Origin: Pedobacter panaciterrae
GTDB lineage: Bacteria > Bacteroidota > Bacteroidia > Sphingobacteriales > Sphingobacteriaceae
DNA length: 64,000 nucleotides
Assembly: GCF_001636695.1 (NCBI RefSeq)
Contig: NZ_LGEL01000002.1
Coordinates: forward strand, 1-64,000
Direction: 5' to 3'
Shown one piece after another: positions 43,137 through 52,997 of this stretch; the stretch's first letter is position 1; every line of letters begins with the position of its first letter. The position numbers and the translations under genes are program-made. The notes under the pieces were generated by a model. It was not told the origin of the DNA, made no database searches, and was given only the letters and a program-made list of their open reading frames with translations.

Positions 43137-46100
43137 TTAGAATTCAATGTTGGTTCCTAAAGTGAATGTTCTTGGAACTGGATAATGACCATTGTCGATA
43201 TTCATGAACCTAATGTTATTATTAAGCGCACCTAATTCAGGGTCGTAGCCTGAGTATTTGGTAAACGTATGCAAGTTTTGCACGGAAACATAGAACCTCG
43301 CATTACTCACTTTTATTTTGCTTATTAAGGATTTTGGCAGGTTGTATCCAAGTGCTACGTTTTGTATTCTTAAGTAAGATCCATCCTCTATATACCTGTC
43401 TGATATTCTGTTATTATTGTTATGCCATTGGTTATACCTAGGCAAATCACCATTTGGATTGCTGGCAGAATATCTGTTAAGCACGGTGGTAAGCTGATTG
43501 TTATAAGCCGAGCTTAATGATTCTGTTTGGCGACGGCTGTAGTTAAAAATATCACCACCTTTGCTACCGTATATAAATATTGAAAGGTCTATACCTTTAT
43601 AGCTAAAGGTATTGGTAAAGCCATAAGTAAAATCGGGATTAGGATCGCCAATTACGGTAACATCCTTATCATCAACTACATTATCGCCATTAAGATCTTT
43701 AAACCTGATATCGCCTAACCATAAGCTTCCCGGTGCTATAGGCAAACCATAATCTATACCATTGTTCAATTCTGCCTGCGACCTGAATAAACCATCAGTA
43801 ACGTAGCCGTAGAATGCACCAAGCGGTCGGCCTTGCTGAGATAAGGTAACCAAAGATTTTGTTCCATACTCATCAAACATACCCGGTATAGTGGCATCGG
43901 CCTGATTCATTTTGTTTAAGATATTCTTGTACCTGCTAAATATGATATTGGTTTTCCATGAAAAATTGTTGTTCTGAATGTTGTAAGATGTTAATCCGAT
44001 ATCAATACCTGTATTTGTCATTTTACCTGCATTTGTAATTGGAGTTTTTATGTCGTTCCATGCAGTACCCAGACCTGAATAAGCGCCCAACTGTGTAGGC
44101 AAAATCATATCTGTTGTTATCTTTTTATAAAAATCTATACTGAATTCAAGTTTTTTGTTCCATGTGCTAAGGTCTGCCCCTGCATTATAGGTATTTACTG
44201 ACTGCCATGTGATCAATGGATTGGCTACGTTGGCTGGCAAGCCACCCGGACCAAAGGGGGCAGTACCGAAAAGCGTAATATTTGATGAATACAAATTACC
44301 TCCTCCGGCATCCTGCCCACCTACTTCACCATAGCCAAATCTTAATTTCAAGTAGTTTATGTATTTATTGTCCTTTAGAAACGATTCATTACTTGCTGTC
44401 CATGATGCTGAAACTGCGGGAAATGTCCCCCATTTTTGGCCCGGGCCAAAATTTGAGGAACCATCTCTTCTAATTGTTCCGCTAATAGCATAACGATTAT
44501 CATAAGTATAGTTTAACCTTGCAAATACAGATTCCATGCTCCATGTTGATGCTGCTGCCTGTATGTCCTGAGTATCACCCCCATCTCCTGCATTCAGGTT
44601 CGGGATATTTAGTTTCAGGTTATCTCTTTTGCCACTAAGCTGATCAAATGTAGACCGCTGTGCTTCGTGACCCAATGTTGCTCCAAGGTTATGCTTGCCG
44701 AAGGATTTATTATAGTTTGCGTAGTTTTTTAATGCCCAGTAAAGTGAATTCTGTCTTTGATCTCTTAATCTGGCTGGAGATAAAATTACATTTTTAGTGA
44801 TCTCGTTATAAACATAAGGCTGAAATGCTCTATCAGATGCCAGACTAAAATCAAAGTTCCCTTCAGATCTGATTACAAGACCATCTATAATGTTCAGGTC
44901 GGCATATACCGCTCCAAAGGCTCTCGAGGTTTTATTGGTTACATCGCGAAGACTAGCCAAAGCAACAGGATTGTTAGGATTTCCAAATGTGCTTCCTCCA
45001 ATTACATTGGTAGAAATGAAGTTGCCATTAATGTCTCTAACAGGAGTTGCAGGGCTATTGTAGAGCACTGTACTTGTTACTGCATCAAAACCATCTGACA
45101 ATCCGATCTGCTGTTTTGTTCTGGATAGATTTGCGGTGATACCTGTTTTAAGCCATTTGGTAGCCTGATGATCTATATTTGCTCTTAACGTTACCCTGTT
45201 AAATCCTGTTTTAATTAAGGTACCTTCCTGATCAAGAAATCCGCCTGAAAAATAGAATTGAGTTTTCTCTGTTCCTCCGGAAAAAGCGAGTTGATGACTT
45301 TGAGTAAATCCTCTTCTATAAATTTCATCCTGCCAATCAGTACCATGCCCCAGCAAAGATGGATTTTTAAACTCCCCAATACTGTCCATACCACTTCCTG
45401 GAACGGCTCTAACTTCCTGCACCAGTGAATTCATGTACTCTGCATTTTGGCGCAGGTTCATTACTGAAAGCTTTTTAGGGATTTCGGCCATTCCTACATA
45501 TGAATCATAAGTAATTTTACTTTGATTGGCTTTACCTCTTTTAGTATTAATTAATACTACCCCATTGGCACCCCTGGCTCCATAAATTGCCTGTGCAGAT
45601 GCATCCTTTAAGATATCTATTGTTTCTATATCGGCCGGATTCAATGTAGCCATAACACTCTGTCCAACTTGTCCTGAACCACCCCCCAATACATTCTGTT
45701 CCAGAGAAGTGCTCCTGGCATCCATGGCTACTCCATCTATTACATATAAGGGCTCGTTGTTATCGCCTGTTGAGGTAAGTCCCCTGATCCTGACAGAAAC
45801 ACCTCCTCCCGGCTGACCGCCATTGTTATTAATGGTAACCCCTGCTACCTTACCCTGCAATGCCTGATCTACACCTGCAACAGGTAGATTTTTAATGTCC
45901 TTTTGGGAAACAGAAGAAATTGCTGAGGTTACTTCCGATTTACGCAATGTACCGTAACCGATTACTACTACATCAGATAAGGTTGATGTAGATGATTCCA
46001 GACTGGCATTGATTAATGAATTTGAACCTACGGTAATTTCCTTTGAGGTCATCCCTACATAGGAAAATACCAGCACACTTGCATTAGATGTAACCATGAT

Positions 46101-46319
46101 GGAATACTTACCCTCATTATTGGTTAAAGCAGTGGTTTTGGTTCCTTTTACCATAACAGATGCACCAGGCAAAGTTGTTCCGCTTTCATCGGCAACAACC
46201 CCCGTAACAATTCTATTGGTAGTACTTTGAGAGTAACCGGACTTGGTGATTCCGGTAAGTGTAAAGATCATGAACAGGATATAAATCCATTCATTACAAC
46301 TCGTTCTTGTCGTTTTCAT
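43137..46319 (-). CDS. SusC/RagA-type TonB-linked oligosaccharide importer
   Basis: 1060 residues. Signal peptide (1-~30), carboxypeptidase-regulatory-like domain (RIVTGVVADESGTTLPGASVMVKGT...), plug with DVVVIGYGTLRKSEVTSAISSV, GKVAGVTINNNGGQPGGGVSVRIRG and the LYVIDGV and IYGARGANGVVLI blocks, then a large barrel ending in TFTLGTNIEF. The SusC signature features are complete. It imports oligosaccharides across the outer membrane with the SusD partner. Its promoter region carries a 28-bp box (46404-46431) also found before the GH26 genes. Confidence 0.96.
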   Translation of the reverse strand: MKTTRTSCNEWIYILFMIFTLTGITKSGYSQSTTNRIVTGVVADESGTTLPGASVMVKGTKTTALTNNEGKYSIMVTSNASVLVFSYVGMTSKEITVGSNSLINASLESSTSTLSDVVVIGYGTLRKSEVTSAISSVSQKDIKNLPVAGVDQALQGKVAGVTINNNGGQPGGGVSVRIRGLTSTGDNNEPLYVIDGVAMDARSTSLEQNVLGGGSGQVGQSVMATLNPADIETIDILKDASAQAIYGARGANGVVLINTKRGKANQSKITYDSYVGMAEIPKKLSVMNLRQNAEYMNSLVQEVRAVPGSGMDSIGEFKNPSLLGHGTDWQDEIYRRGFTQSHQLAFSGGTEKTQFYFSGGFLDQEGTLIKTGFNRVTLRANIDHQATKWLKTGITANLSRTKQQIGLSDGFDAVTSTVLYNSPATPVRDINGNFISTNVIGGSTFGNPNNPVALASLRDVTNKTSRAFGAVYADLNIIDGLVIRSEGNFDFSLASDRAFQPYVYNEITKNVILSPARLRDQRQNSLYWALKNYANYNKSFGKHNLGATLGHEAQRSTFDQLSGKRDNLKLNIPNLNAGDGGDTQDIQAAASTWSMESVFARLNYTYDNRYAISGTIRRDGSSNFGPGQKWGTFPAVSASWTASNESFLKDNKYINYLKLRFGYGEVGGQDAGGGNLYSSNITLFGTAPFGPGGLPANVANPLITWQSVNTYNAGADLSTWNKKLEFSIDFYKKITTDMILPTQLGAYSGLGTAWNDIKTPITNAGKMTNTGIDIGLTSYNIQNNNFSWKTNIIFSRYKNILNKMNQADATIPGMFDEYGTKSLVTLSQQGRPLGAFYGYVTDGLFRSQAELNNGIDYGLPIAPGSLWLGDIRFKDLNGDNVVDDKDVTVIGDPNPDFTYGFTNTFSYKGIDLSIFIYGSKGGDIFNYSRRQTESLSSAYNNQLTTVLNRYSASNPNGDLPRYNQWHNNNNRISDRYIEDGSYLRIQNVALGYNLPKSLISKIKVSNARFYVSVQNLHTFTKYSGYDPELGALNNNIRFMNIDNGHYPVPRTFTLGTNIEF

Positions 46320-46375
46320 GTTTGGTCGTCATATTTGGTTTAGTTAAGGCCCCCACAGAATGGGTTTCTATTTGT

Positions 46376-46431
46376 TAAAACTAGATACAACTGAATCCTG
46401 TATTGCTAAAAAAGGGGGACGCAAATGTTAA
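46376..46431 (-). promoter_or_regulatory. Polysaccharide-locus control box and -7 box before SusC
   Basis: 28-bp box at 46404-46431: on the plus strand TGCTAAAAAA, one base, GGGG, three bases, CAAATGTTAA. The same 24 fixed positions occur at 52948-52975 before the GH26 genes. A minus-strand TAGTTTTA (46376-46383) lies exactly 20 nt downstream of the box; the GH26 copy has TACTTTTT at the same 20-nt distance. Likely the binding site of the hybrid regulator encoded at 46448-50644. Confidence 0.7.
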
Positions 46432-46447
46432 TCTTTAACAAAAAGGC

Positions 46448-49400
46448 CTATAAAGCAGTAATATCCTTGTTTTCTGCGTATTTTGAAGGAAGTACATCAA
46501 ATTCTTCCCTAAAAGATTTAACAAAGTTCTTGGTTGTTTTAAAACCTACCTTATAACAAATCTGTGAAACTGTTAATTTTCCCTGTTCCAAGAGCTGTGC
46601 AGCTCGTTTTAGGCGATAGGATTTTATAAATTCAAGTGGCGTTTTACCTGTAAGGGCCACAATTCTTTTATATAGGGTTACGCGGCTTACCAGCATCAGA
46701 TTACTTAGGATATCGACAGAAAAATTACTGTTGTCGATATTCTTTTCTATTTCCTGAAGAACCTGCTGCAGGAACTGTTCATCAGGACTCTCCATTTCTA
46801 TGGTTGCCGGTTGCACTTCTACTTGTTTCTGATAAAGCTTTCTAAAAGATTCCTGCTGAATTAGAATGTTACGGATTTTGGAGTTTAGAATTTCAAAGCT
46901 GAAAGGCTTGGTCATATAGTCATTTGCTCCTGTTTCAAGACCTATTAGCTCCTGTTCTTCTCCGGTTAAAGCGGTTAGCAGCACCACAGGAATTTGGGTT
47001 GTTCTGGAGTCACCTTTGATCTTTTTGCATAGTTCAACCCCTGTCATTTCGGGCATAGAAATATCGCTCACAATAATATTTGGATGGTAGAATAATGCCT
47101 TTTGCCAGCCATCTTTTCCGTTGCCGGCTTCTATTACGTTAAAGTCTTCTTTTAAATTGTCCTTAAGGTAAAACCTGAGATCAGCATCGTCTTCAACAAG
47201 TAATATAGTCGCTTTTTTAGAAGAAATAGTAATATTGGTATTTTGACCATTTAAGGCATCATCAGCAGCAATTACATTGTCTACAAAGTTATCTGCTGTA
47301 TTGCTTTGATTTCTAAGTTCCTCGAAAGGCAGTAGAATGGTAAAGCAACTACCAATGTTTTCATCGCTTTCCAGAAATATCTCACCGCCGTGGAGTTTTA
47401 CAAACTCTTTGGTTATGGCCAAACCTATCCCACTACCCTGATTAATGATGGACTCAGGAATGTCATTCTGGAAAAAGCTTTCAAATATTTTTTCCTGTTT
47501 TTCTTTAGGGATGCCTATTCCGGTATCTCGGACTTTAATCTCGACCATATACTGATCGATCATAATACAATCTACAGAAACATTTACCTTACCGTTGTCT
47601 AATGTAAATTTAAAGCTATTTGAAAGGAGGTTAAAGAGAATCCGTTCTATTTTATCGTGATCGAAATTTACATCAAGCTTCTCATAAGTTGCATTAAAGG
47701 TTAGCTGAATATTTTTCTGTTCGGCCAGGTCTTTAAAAGAATAGGTGATGTCTCTGATAAATAAAATAATATCGCCTGGTCTTTTTTGAAGCTTGATCTC
47801 TTTAAGCTCCATTTTTCTGAAATCCAACAACTGGTTTACCAGGTTGAGCAGTCGTTTGGCATTTTTCTGTATGAGGGATATCTGCTCTTTGACCAGATTA
47901 TCTGATGACCCTTTTAGAATTTTATCTATTGGTGCCAATATTAAAGACAAAGGGGTTCTAAATTCATGGCTTACATTGGTTAAAAACTTGATCTTCATTG
48001 CATCAAGATCTCGGTACCTCATTGCTTCTAAACGTTCATTATCAAGCAGACGCTGCGATTCTATTTTCTCTTGCTCAATTAGTCTTTGAACTTCTTGCTT
48101 TTCCTGTTCCGCGGCAAATTGTTGTTTTAGTTTTTGAATCCCCCTATATCTAAAATAGTACAGTGCACCTCCAATAGCCAGAAAATAAAGAATGTAAGCT
48201 AAGGTAGAGGTATACCAGGGATTCAGGATCCTGATTTTTAAAGTTACCGGTTTAGCATCCGAAATGTTTTCTGTACTCGAAGCCCGCACCTTAAAAACAT
48301 AATCTCCGGGTCCTAGATTTGTATAGGTTGCCTTGCGCAAAGTATTATCTGCTGTGATCCATGTTTTATCAAAACCCTCCAGCATATACTGGTGTTTTAC
48401 TTTATGGGGGCCTATATAATTTAATGAAGCAAACTCGATGGTAAATACATTCTGATCATGATTTAAGGTAAGCTCTTTGGTATCAAAAATGGACTTCCTA
48501 AGTATTACCCTTCCATCGATTGCAGTATTTGCTGTTACACTTTTATTGAACAGCTGAAAATCTGTAATAAAAAGCTTAAAGGTTTGATTGTAAGATTTTA
48601 TTAATGATGGTTGAAAGATATTGATGCCATCCGGGCCTCCAAATGCAAGCTCTCCCGTTTTTAGTTTTACCGAGGCTATTCTGTTAAATTCTTTACCCTG
48701 CAGGCCATCATTTTCATCAAAGTTTTTGAAAACCAGGTTAAGCTTTTTATTTCGGGTAACAGATATCTTTGATAATCCGTTGGATGTGCTTACCCAGAAA
48801 TCACCTTGATTATCTTCCTGAATGTCCATGATGTTGTTATCTGGCAATCCATTTTCGATGGTGTAATTGTTAAAGCTTTTGGTTTTTAGGTTATAAATAC
48901 TCAAACCGTCTCTTGTTCCTATCCAGAGGTATCCTTTGCTGTCTTCAATAAAGCTGTTGATGTTGTCGTTGATCAGACTGTTGTCGTTTTTTGGATCATT
49001 CACCATTTTAATGAACTTTGAACCTCCCTTTGGCAGTACGTTCATCCCATAAGATGTACCTGCCCAAATGTTTTGTTGTGAGTCTTCAATCACCTTAAAT
49101 ACATAATCAGAGCTAATGAGGTTCAGGTTTTGGGTGTACCTTTTAAACTTCTTAGTGGTTCTGTTAAAAAGGTTAAGTCCGCCACCCATAGTACTTATCC
49201 AAAATCGGTTTGAGGAATCCTCCAGAAAATCGGACACTTTATTATCACTTAAGCTTTCAGGATCTGAAGCATCGTATTTGTAATGAGTAAACTTGCCATT
49301 ATCGAGATAATCGAAACCTCCGGTATATGTTCCTATCCATAGTTTTTCAAAACGATCTATATAAATGGCCACAATAGCATCATGAGAAAGGCTATTGCTA

Positions 49401-50644
49401 TTTGAAGGATCATGTCGGTAGGAAGTGAATTTATGGTTGCTCCGGTTATAATAAACCAGGCCCTTACCATTGGTACCAATCCAGATATTGCCTAACTTAT
49501 CTTCTGCCATTCTGTTAATATCACTGTGAATTAAACTATTTGGATCAGAGGAGTGCTTAATGAGGTTAAACTTAATGATATTTGGATGGTAAAAATTGAT
49601 TCCCTTTCTGAACGTACCTATCCAAACTATACCCAGGTTATCATAATAAATACTTGAAATGCTATTCTGGCTTAAACTTTTACTGTCATTTTCGTTATTG
49701 AGAATATACCTGATGCTAAAGTTTTTTTTATCAATAAGGTTAATGCCTCCATGATCTGTACCTATCCATATATTATCGTTGTTATCCTGAATAATACCTG
49801 TCACAATATCAGAGTTCAGCTTAACTGAGGGAGAATTTTTGCTGATCTTATTGAGCACATTTTTTACAGGATCAAAATAATAAACACCTGTGGAAGTTGA
49901 TATATCGTAAATCCATATCAATCCCTGCTTGTCAATAAAAATCTTATAGGTATCGCTTTCTTTATTCGAAAACTTGCTGGAAAGGTCTATTCTTTGAACA
50001 ACAATATCCGTATTCTTTTTGAGCATCTCCAGCTTCCCATCGGAGTGAATAAGCCACGTATTTTCGTTTTTATCTTCTGCTACATCAATGATCGGACTAG
50101 CCGACAAGCTACTCTCTCGTCGGACTTTATGCGCTACATAGGTAGTTTTCTTTGATATTGGATCATACTTATATAATCCGGATGCCGGAGAAATAAACCA
50201 GAATGCTCCTGAACGACCTTTTTTTAAAGCCCTTATATTGGTGCCGGGAATACCATACTTTGAAAGTTCAGGTTCTATATTGTGATCAAACAATTCAGTT
50301 ACCGGATCATAAACGTCCATACCGGCTCTTGTTTCTATCCATAGTTTATGGTCGGGGCCCTGAGTTATAGAACGTACATCACTATCACTTATAGTGGATT
50401 TGCTTTTTATCCTGTGTTTATAAACTTTAAAGCTGTATCCATCAAATCTGGCGAGACCTGCAAGGGTACCCAGCCAGATAAATCCTTTATCATCTTTGTA
50501 AAAGCAATTGACGTCGTTATGAGGAAGACCATTATTTATATCCAGATGGGAAAACTGGTACTGATTATATTGTGCAAAGGAAGATATGCTTGTAAGCAGC
50601 AGGTTTATCCCTACCAAAAGCAGTATTTTCAGTTTATGTCCCAT
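46448..50644 (-). CDS. Hybrid two-component system regulator (HTCS)
   Basis: 1398 residues, one-protein signalling system. Signal peptide (1-24), then ~14 Reg_prop beta-propeller repeats (recurring I-W-I-G-T pattern to ~690), a Y_Y_Y domain (~700-790), membrane segment (~800-820) and coiled linker. HisKA follows with H893 in NVSHEFRTPLSLI, an ATPase domain (DTGIGIPKEKQEKIFESFFQ, GSGIGLAITKEF), a receiver with D1194 in VSDISMPEMTG, and an AraC-type helix-turn-helix (~1295-1390). The periplasmic propellers sense oligosaccharide and the AraC domain activates the locus. It lies between the GH26 and SusCD units, 55 nt after the GH26 gene at 50700, probably within that transcript. Confidence 0.96.
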   Translation of the reverse strand: MGHKLKILLLVGINLLLTSISSFAQYNQYQFSHLDINNGLPHNDVNCFYKDDKGFIWLGTLAGLARFDGYSFKVYKHRIKSKSTISDSDVRSITQGPDHKLWIETRAGMDVYDPVTELFDHNIEPELSKYGIPGTNIRALKKGRSGAFWFISPASGLYKYDPISKKTTYVAHKVRRESSLSASPIIDVAEDKNENTWLIHSDGKLEMLKKNTDIVVQRIDLSSKFSNKESDTYKIFIDKQGLIWIYDISTSTGVYYFDPVKNVLNKISKNSPSVKLNSDIVTGIIQDNNDNIWIGTDHGGINLIDKKNFSIRYILNNENDSKSLSQNSISSIYYDNLGIVWIGTFRKGINFYHPNIIKFNLIKHSSDPNSLIHSDINRMAEDKLGNIWIGTNGKGLVYYNRSNHKFTSYRHDPSNSNSLSHDAIVAIYIDRFEKLWIGTYTGGFDYLDNGKFTHYKYDASDPESLSDNKVSDFLEDSSNRFWISTMGGGLNLFNRTTKKFKRYTQNLNLISSDYVFKVIEDSQQNIWAGTSYGMNVLPKGGSKFIKMVNDPKNDNSLINDNINSFIEDSKGYLWIGTRDGLSIYNLKTKSFNNYTIENGLPDNNIMDIQEDNQGDFWVSTSNGLSKISVTRNKKLNLVFKNFDENDGLQGKEFNRIASVKLKTGELAFGGPDGINIFQPSLIKSYNQTFKLFITDFQLFNKSVTANTAIDGRVILRKSIFDTKELTLNHDQNVFTIEFASLNYIGPHKVKHQYMLEGFDKTWITADNTLRKATYTNLGPGDYVFKVRASSTENISDAKPVTLKIRILNPWYTSTLAYILYFLAIGGALYYFRYRGIQKLKQQFAAEQEKQEVQRLIEQEKIESQRLLDNERLEAMRYRDLDAMKIKFLTNVSHEFRTPLSLILAPIDKILKGSSDNLVKEQISLIQKNAKRLLNLVNQLLDFRKMELKEIKLQKRPGDIILFIRDITYSFKDLAEQKNIQLTFNATYEKLDVNFDHDKIERILFNLLSNSFKFTLDNGKVNVSVDCIMIDQYMVEIKVRDTGIGIPKEKQEKIFESFFQNDIPESIINQGSGIGLAITKEFVKLHGGEIFLESDENIGSCFTILLPFEELRNQSNTADNFVDNVIAADDALNGQNTNITISSKKATILLVEDDADLRFYLKDNLKEDFNVIEAGNGKDGWQKALFYHPNIIVSDISMPEMTGVELCKKIKGDSRTTQIPVVLLTALTGEEQELIGLETGANDYMTKPFSFEILNSKIRNILIQQESFRKLYQKQVEVQPATIEMESPDEQFLQQVLQEIEKNIDNSNFSVDILSNLMLVSRVTLYKRIVALTGKTPLEFIKSYRLKRAAQLLEQGKLTVSQICYKVGFKTTKNFVKSFREEFDVLPSKYAENKDITAL

Positions 50645-50699
50645 TCGTTCTATTCGGCCGCTATCGCTATTTTAAAGCTGATTGTCAATATACAAATAC

Positions 50700-51821
50700 T
50701 TATTTATAAATGTCTTTAAGATCCTTTTCGAAAAGTGTATAGGGATCATTATAGAATTTCAGGAAATCAGGGTTGTTTGGGTGACCAGGATAAGGCGCAT
50801 AAAAATGTGTCGCACTTTTAGTATCATTGCGCCATACCAATACATAGGTCATCCTTATTTTACTGCTTTTCATCACTTTAAGTAACACATCATTCCACCA
50901 GTTTGGATTGGTTAACGATTCTAATCCGGTTTCGGTAAAGGCAGCCAGTTTGCCGTTCTTTTCTGCATATGCTGAGACAATACGAAGTTTTTTTATTGCT
51001 GCATCCAGATTGTATTTACCATCGCGCCCCATATCTCCATAATTATCCATTCCAAGCATGTCTACCCATTCATTACCAGGGAAACGCTCCAAATATTCCT
51101 GTTCAGAATTAAATCGGTTATCCGGAGAAAAAGCATAGATAAAATTATGGACACCGGCTGTATCGCGCAAATAGGAAACAGTAAATTTCCATAATGATTT
51201 AAATTCATCAACTGTACAGTGCGACTTTCCCCACCAGAACCAATCACCATCGAACTCGTGATAGGGTCTGAAAATTACTGGTACAAGGGCTCCATCCTGA
51301 GCTTTGAGACTTTTCGCCCAGCCCGCAATATCATTAAGAATCTTAATGTATTTATCGTGGTCTTTACCACCAGGAATAATGTATTTTACAGCAGGTAAAG
51401 AAACTGAATCTTTCCAGTAAAAGCCACCTTCTGAAACAGGGTTTGAGAAATGCCAGGCTACAGTGGTAACTCCACCCCTGTTATAAGTATCTATAACATT
51501 CTTTTTTAGATGTTCTTTTGTTTTTTCTATCTGAGCCCCCGGTTGCCCAGACAATTCGGAAAGGTCTATGCCGATGACGGCCGGGTGAGAACCAACTACA
51601 GATTTAACATCTGAACGATCGGCATCGCCTGACCAGCCGTGTCCGTATTCTGTAGCATGCTGATGGCCGAATAAGGTATGCTTTTCAGACAGTTTGAATA
51701 GATTATTGAAAAGAGCTTTGGTCTCTTTTGTTGCTAAAGGATCAATTAGGTTACGCTGCCGGGCAGTGGCCATATTTACAAGCAGTACCGGAAAGATGAT
51801 AAGGAAATACTTTAGTTTCAT
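50700..51821 (-). CDS. Glycoside hydrolase family 26, probable beta-mannanase
   Basis: 373 residues with signal peptide 1-20 (ATARQ). GH26 (beta/alpha)8 fold: LFGHQHATEYGHGW near the N terminus, VAWHFSNP, the acid/base E189 in FRPYHEFDGDWFWWG and the nucleophile E297 in AFTETG. Most family members cleave internal beta-1,4-mannan links; a few act on other glucans or xylans. No lipobox, so periplasmic. It starts 11 nt after the neighbouring GH26 gene stop. With SusCD and HTCS it forms a polysaccharide utilisation locus. Confidence 0.93.
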   Translation of the reverse strand: MKLKYFLIIFPVLLVNMATARQRNLIDPLATKETKALFNNLFKLSEKHTLFGHQHATEYGHGWSGDADRSDVKSVVGSHPAVIGIDLSELSGQPGAQIEKTKEHLKKNVIDTYNRGGVTTVAWHFSNPVSEGGFYWKDSVSLPAVKYIIPGGKDHDKYIKILNDIAGWAKSLKAQDGALVPVIFRPYHEFDGDWFWWGKSHCTVDEFKSLWKFTVSYLRDTAGVHNFIYAFSPDNRFNSEQEYLERFPGNEWVDMLGMDNYGDMGRDGKYNLDAAIKKLRIVSAYAEKNGKLAAFTETGLESLTNPNWWNDVLLKVMKSSKIRMTYVLVWRNDTKSATHFYAPYPGHPNNPDFLKFYNDPYTLFEKDLKDIYK

Positions 51822-51832
51822 AGAATTGTAGT

Positions 51833-52888
51833 TTACTGATTTTTTAAAGAGGGCATCTCGTCTAGTGTAATTACATAGTTACTGGCAAACATTTTTTTCC
51901 ATAGATCTAAAGAATTATGAGCTCCGGATCTAACAAAATCTCCATACCATGGCATAAACCACGACCATGCAGCTGCCTCTTTAGTTAAGTTATCTACATC
52001 AGGTATGGAGCCGCACTCACTTATGGTAATCATTTTTTTATTGTTGTAAAGATTGGTTAACGCGTTAAATTCTCCCGCTTGTGATGTATGATCGCCCTGT
52101 TTATAGATATCTCTTCCTACAATATCTACGTATTCATCTCCTGGATACCAGGCATCGTCATTAGGTTCTCTGGTCCATACCCAAATCAGGTTGTTTAGTT
52201 TGTGGTAATTCACCATTCTGTCGAACATCAGCTGGTAAAGTTTTTTGCATGGGGCTGCTCCTTTTGCTCCCCACCAAAACCAGGTACCAGCAGCTTCGTG
52301 TAAGGGCCGCCATATAACCGGTACATTGTCTTTTTGCAGCTCTTTTAGTAATCCCGCGACATAATCGATATCATTTAACATCGCTTTATATTCGGTAGAC
52401 TGAGGATCATTAATCTTTGATATATCAAAGGTTGTTTTGTTCGAATAGAATTCTTCTGTTGCTCTTGATGGATCCCGCCAATGCCATACCATTACAGGAA
52501 TACCATTTCTGAGCCAATATGCTTTAGCATCTTTAATTGGTGCTTTATCATCATACCAGGTGTATCCTCTATTGCAATGCATAAAATCAAGGCCTATAAT
52601 AGCGGGCTCTTTTCCGGTATTTGCTTTAAGCCAATTGGTTTCATCAAAACTATTGAGGGTCATTACCCCGGAAAGTATTTTCTTTCCATAGTTCTCTCGA
52701 AGAAACTGATATAACCTGCTGACTTCCGGACCAGGATTAGGTGTTACCAGATTGGCATTGATATTAAACCGATCTGTAATTACAGGAGGTTGTGTTTTTT
52801 CTTCTACGCTCCCGGCCTTTTTACAGGCGAATATTAAAAAGCAAAAAATGCAGGTAACTAATGCTTTTTGCAGCACATTCAAATTCAT
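51833..52888 (-). CDS. Glycoside hydrolase family 26 lipoprotein, probable beta-mannanase
   Basis: 351 residues. Lipobox at FLIFAC (C22), so an envelope lipoprotein, possibly surface exposed. GH26 signatures: ILSGVMTLNSFDETNW, VMVWHWRDP, acid/base E198 in WRPLHEAAGTWFWWG and nucleophile E291 in TISECGS. Distinct in sequence from the GH26 protein at 50700, suggesting a surface enzyme that cuts polysaccharide and a periplasmic one that trims imported pieces. First gene of its transcript, with the 28-bp box 59 nt upstream. Confidence 0.93.
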   Translation of the reverse strand: MNLNVLQKALVTCIFCFLIFACKKAGSVEEKTQPPVITDRFNINANLVTPNPGPEVSRLYQFLRENYGKKILSGVMTLNSFDETNWLKANTGKEPAIIGLDFMHCNRGYTWYDDKAPIKDAKAYWLRNGIPVMVWHWRDPSRATEEFYSNKTTFDISKINDPQSTEYKAMLNDIDYVAGLLKELQKDNVPVIWRPLHEAAGTWFWWGAKGAAPCKKLYQLMFDRMVNYHKLNNLIWVWTREPNDDAWYPGDEYVDIVGRDIYKQGDHTSQAGEFNALTNLYNNKKMITISECGSIPDVDNLTKEAAAWSWFMPWYGDFVRSGAHNSLDLWKKMFASNYVITLDEMPSLKNQ

Positions 52889-52919
52889 GTTTACATTGGT
52901 TAGTTTGCTATGAATGCGT

Positions 52920-52975
52920 AAAAGTATTGTACCAAATATTCCTTAATGCTAAAAAATGGGGTTCCAAATGTTAAA
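52920..52975 (-). promoter_or_regulatory. Polysaccharide-locus control box and -7 box before the GH26 genes
   Basis: 28-bp box at 52948-52975 (TGCTAAAAAA, T, GGGG, TTC, CAAATGTTAA on the plus strand). It agrees with the SusC copy at 24 fixed positions, and an A-rich CAAAAAGG/AACAAAAAGG follows in both. A minus-strand TACTTTTT (52920-52927) lies exactly 20 nt away, as at SusC. Confidence 0.7.
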
Positions 52976-52997
52976 CCCAACAACAAAAAGGTGTATT

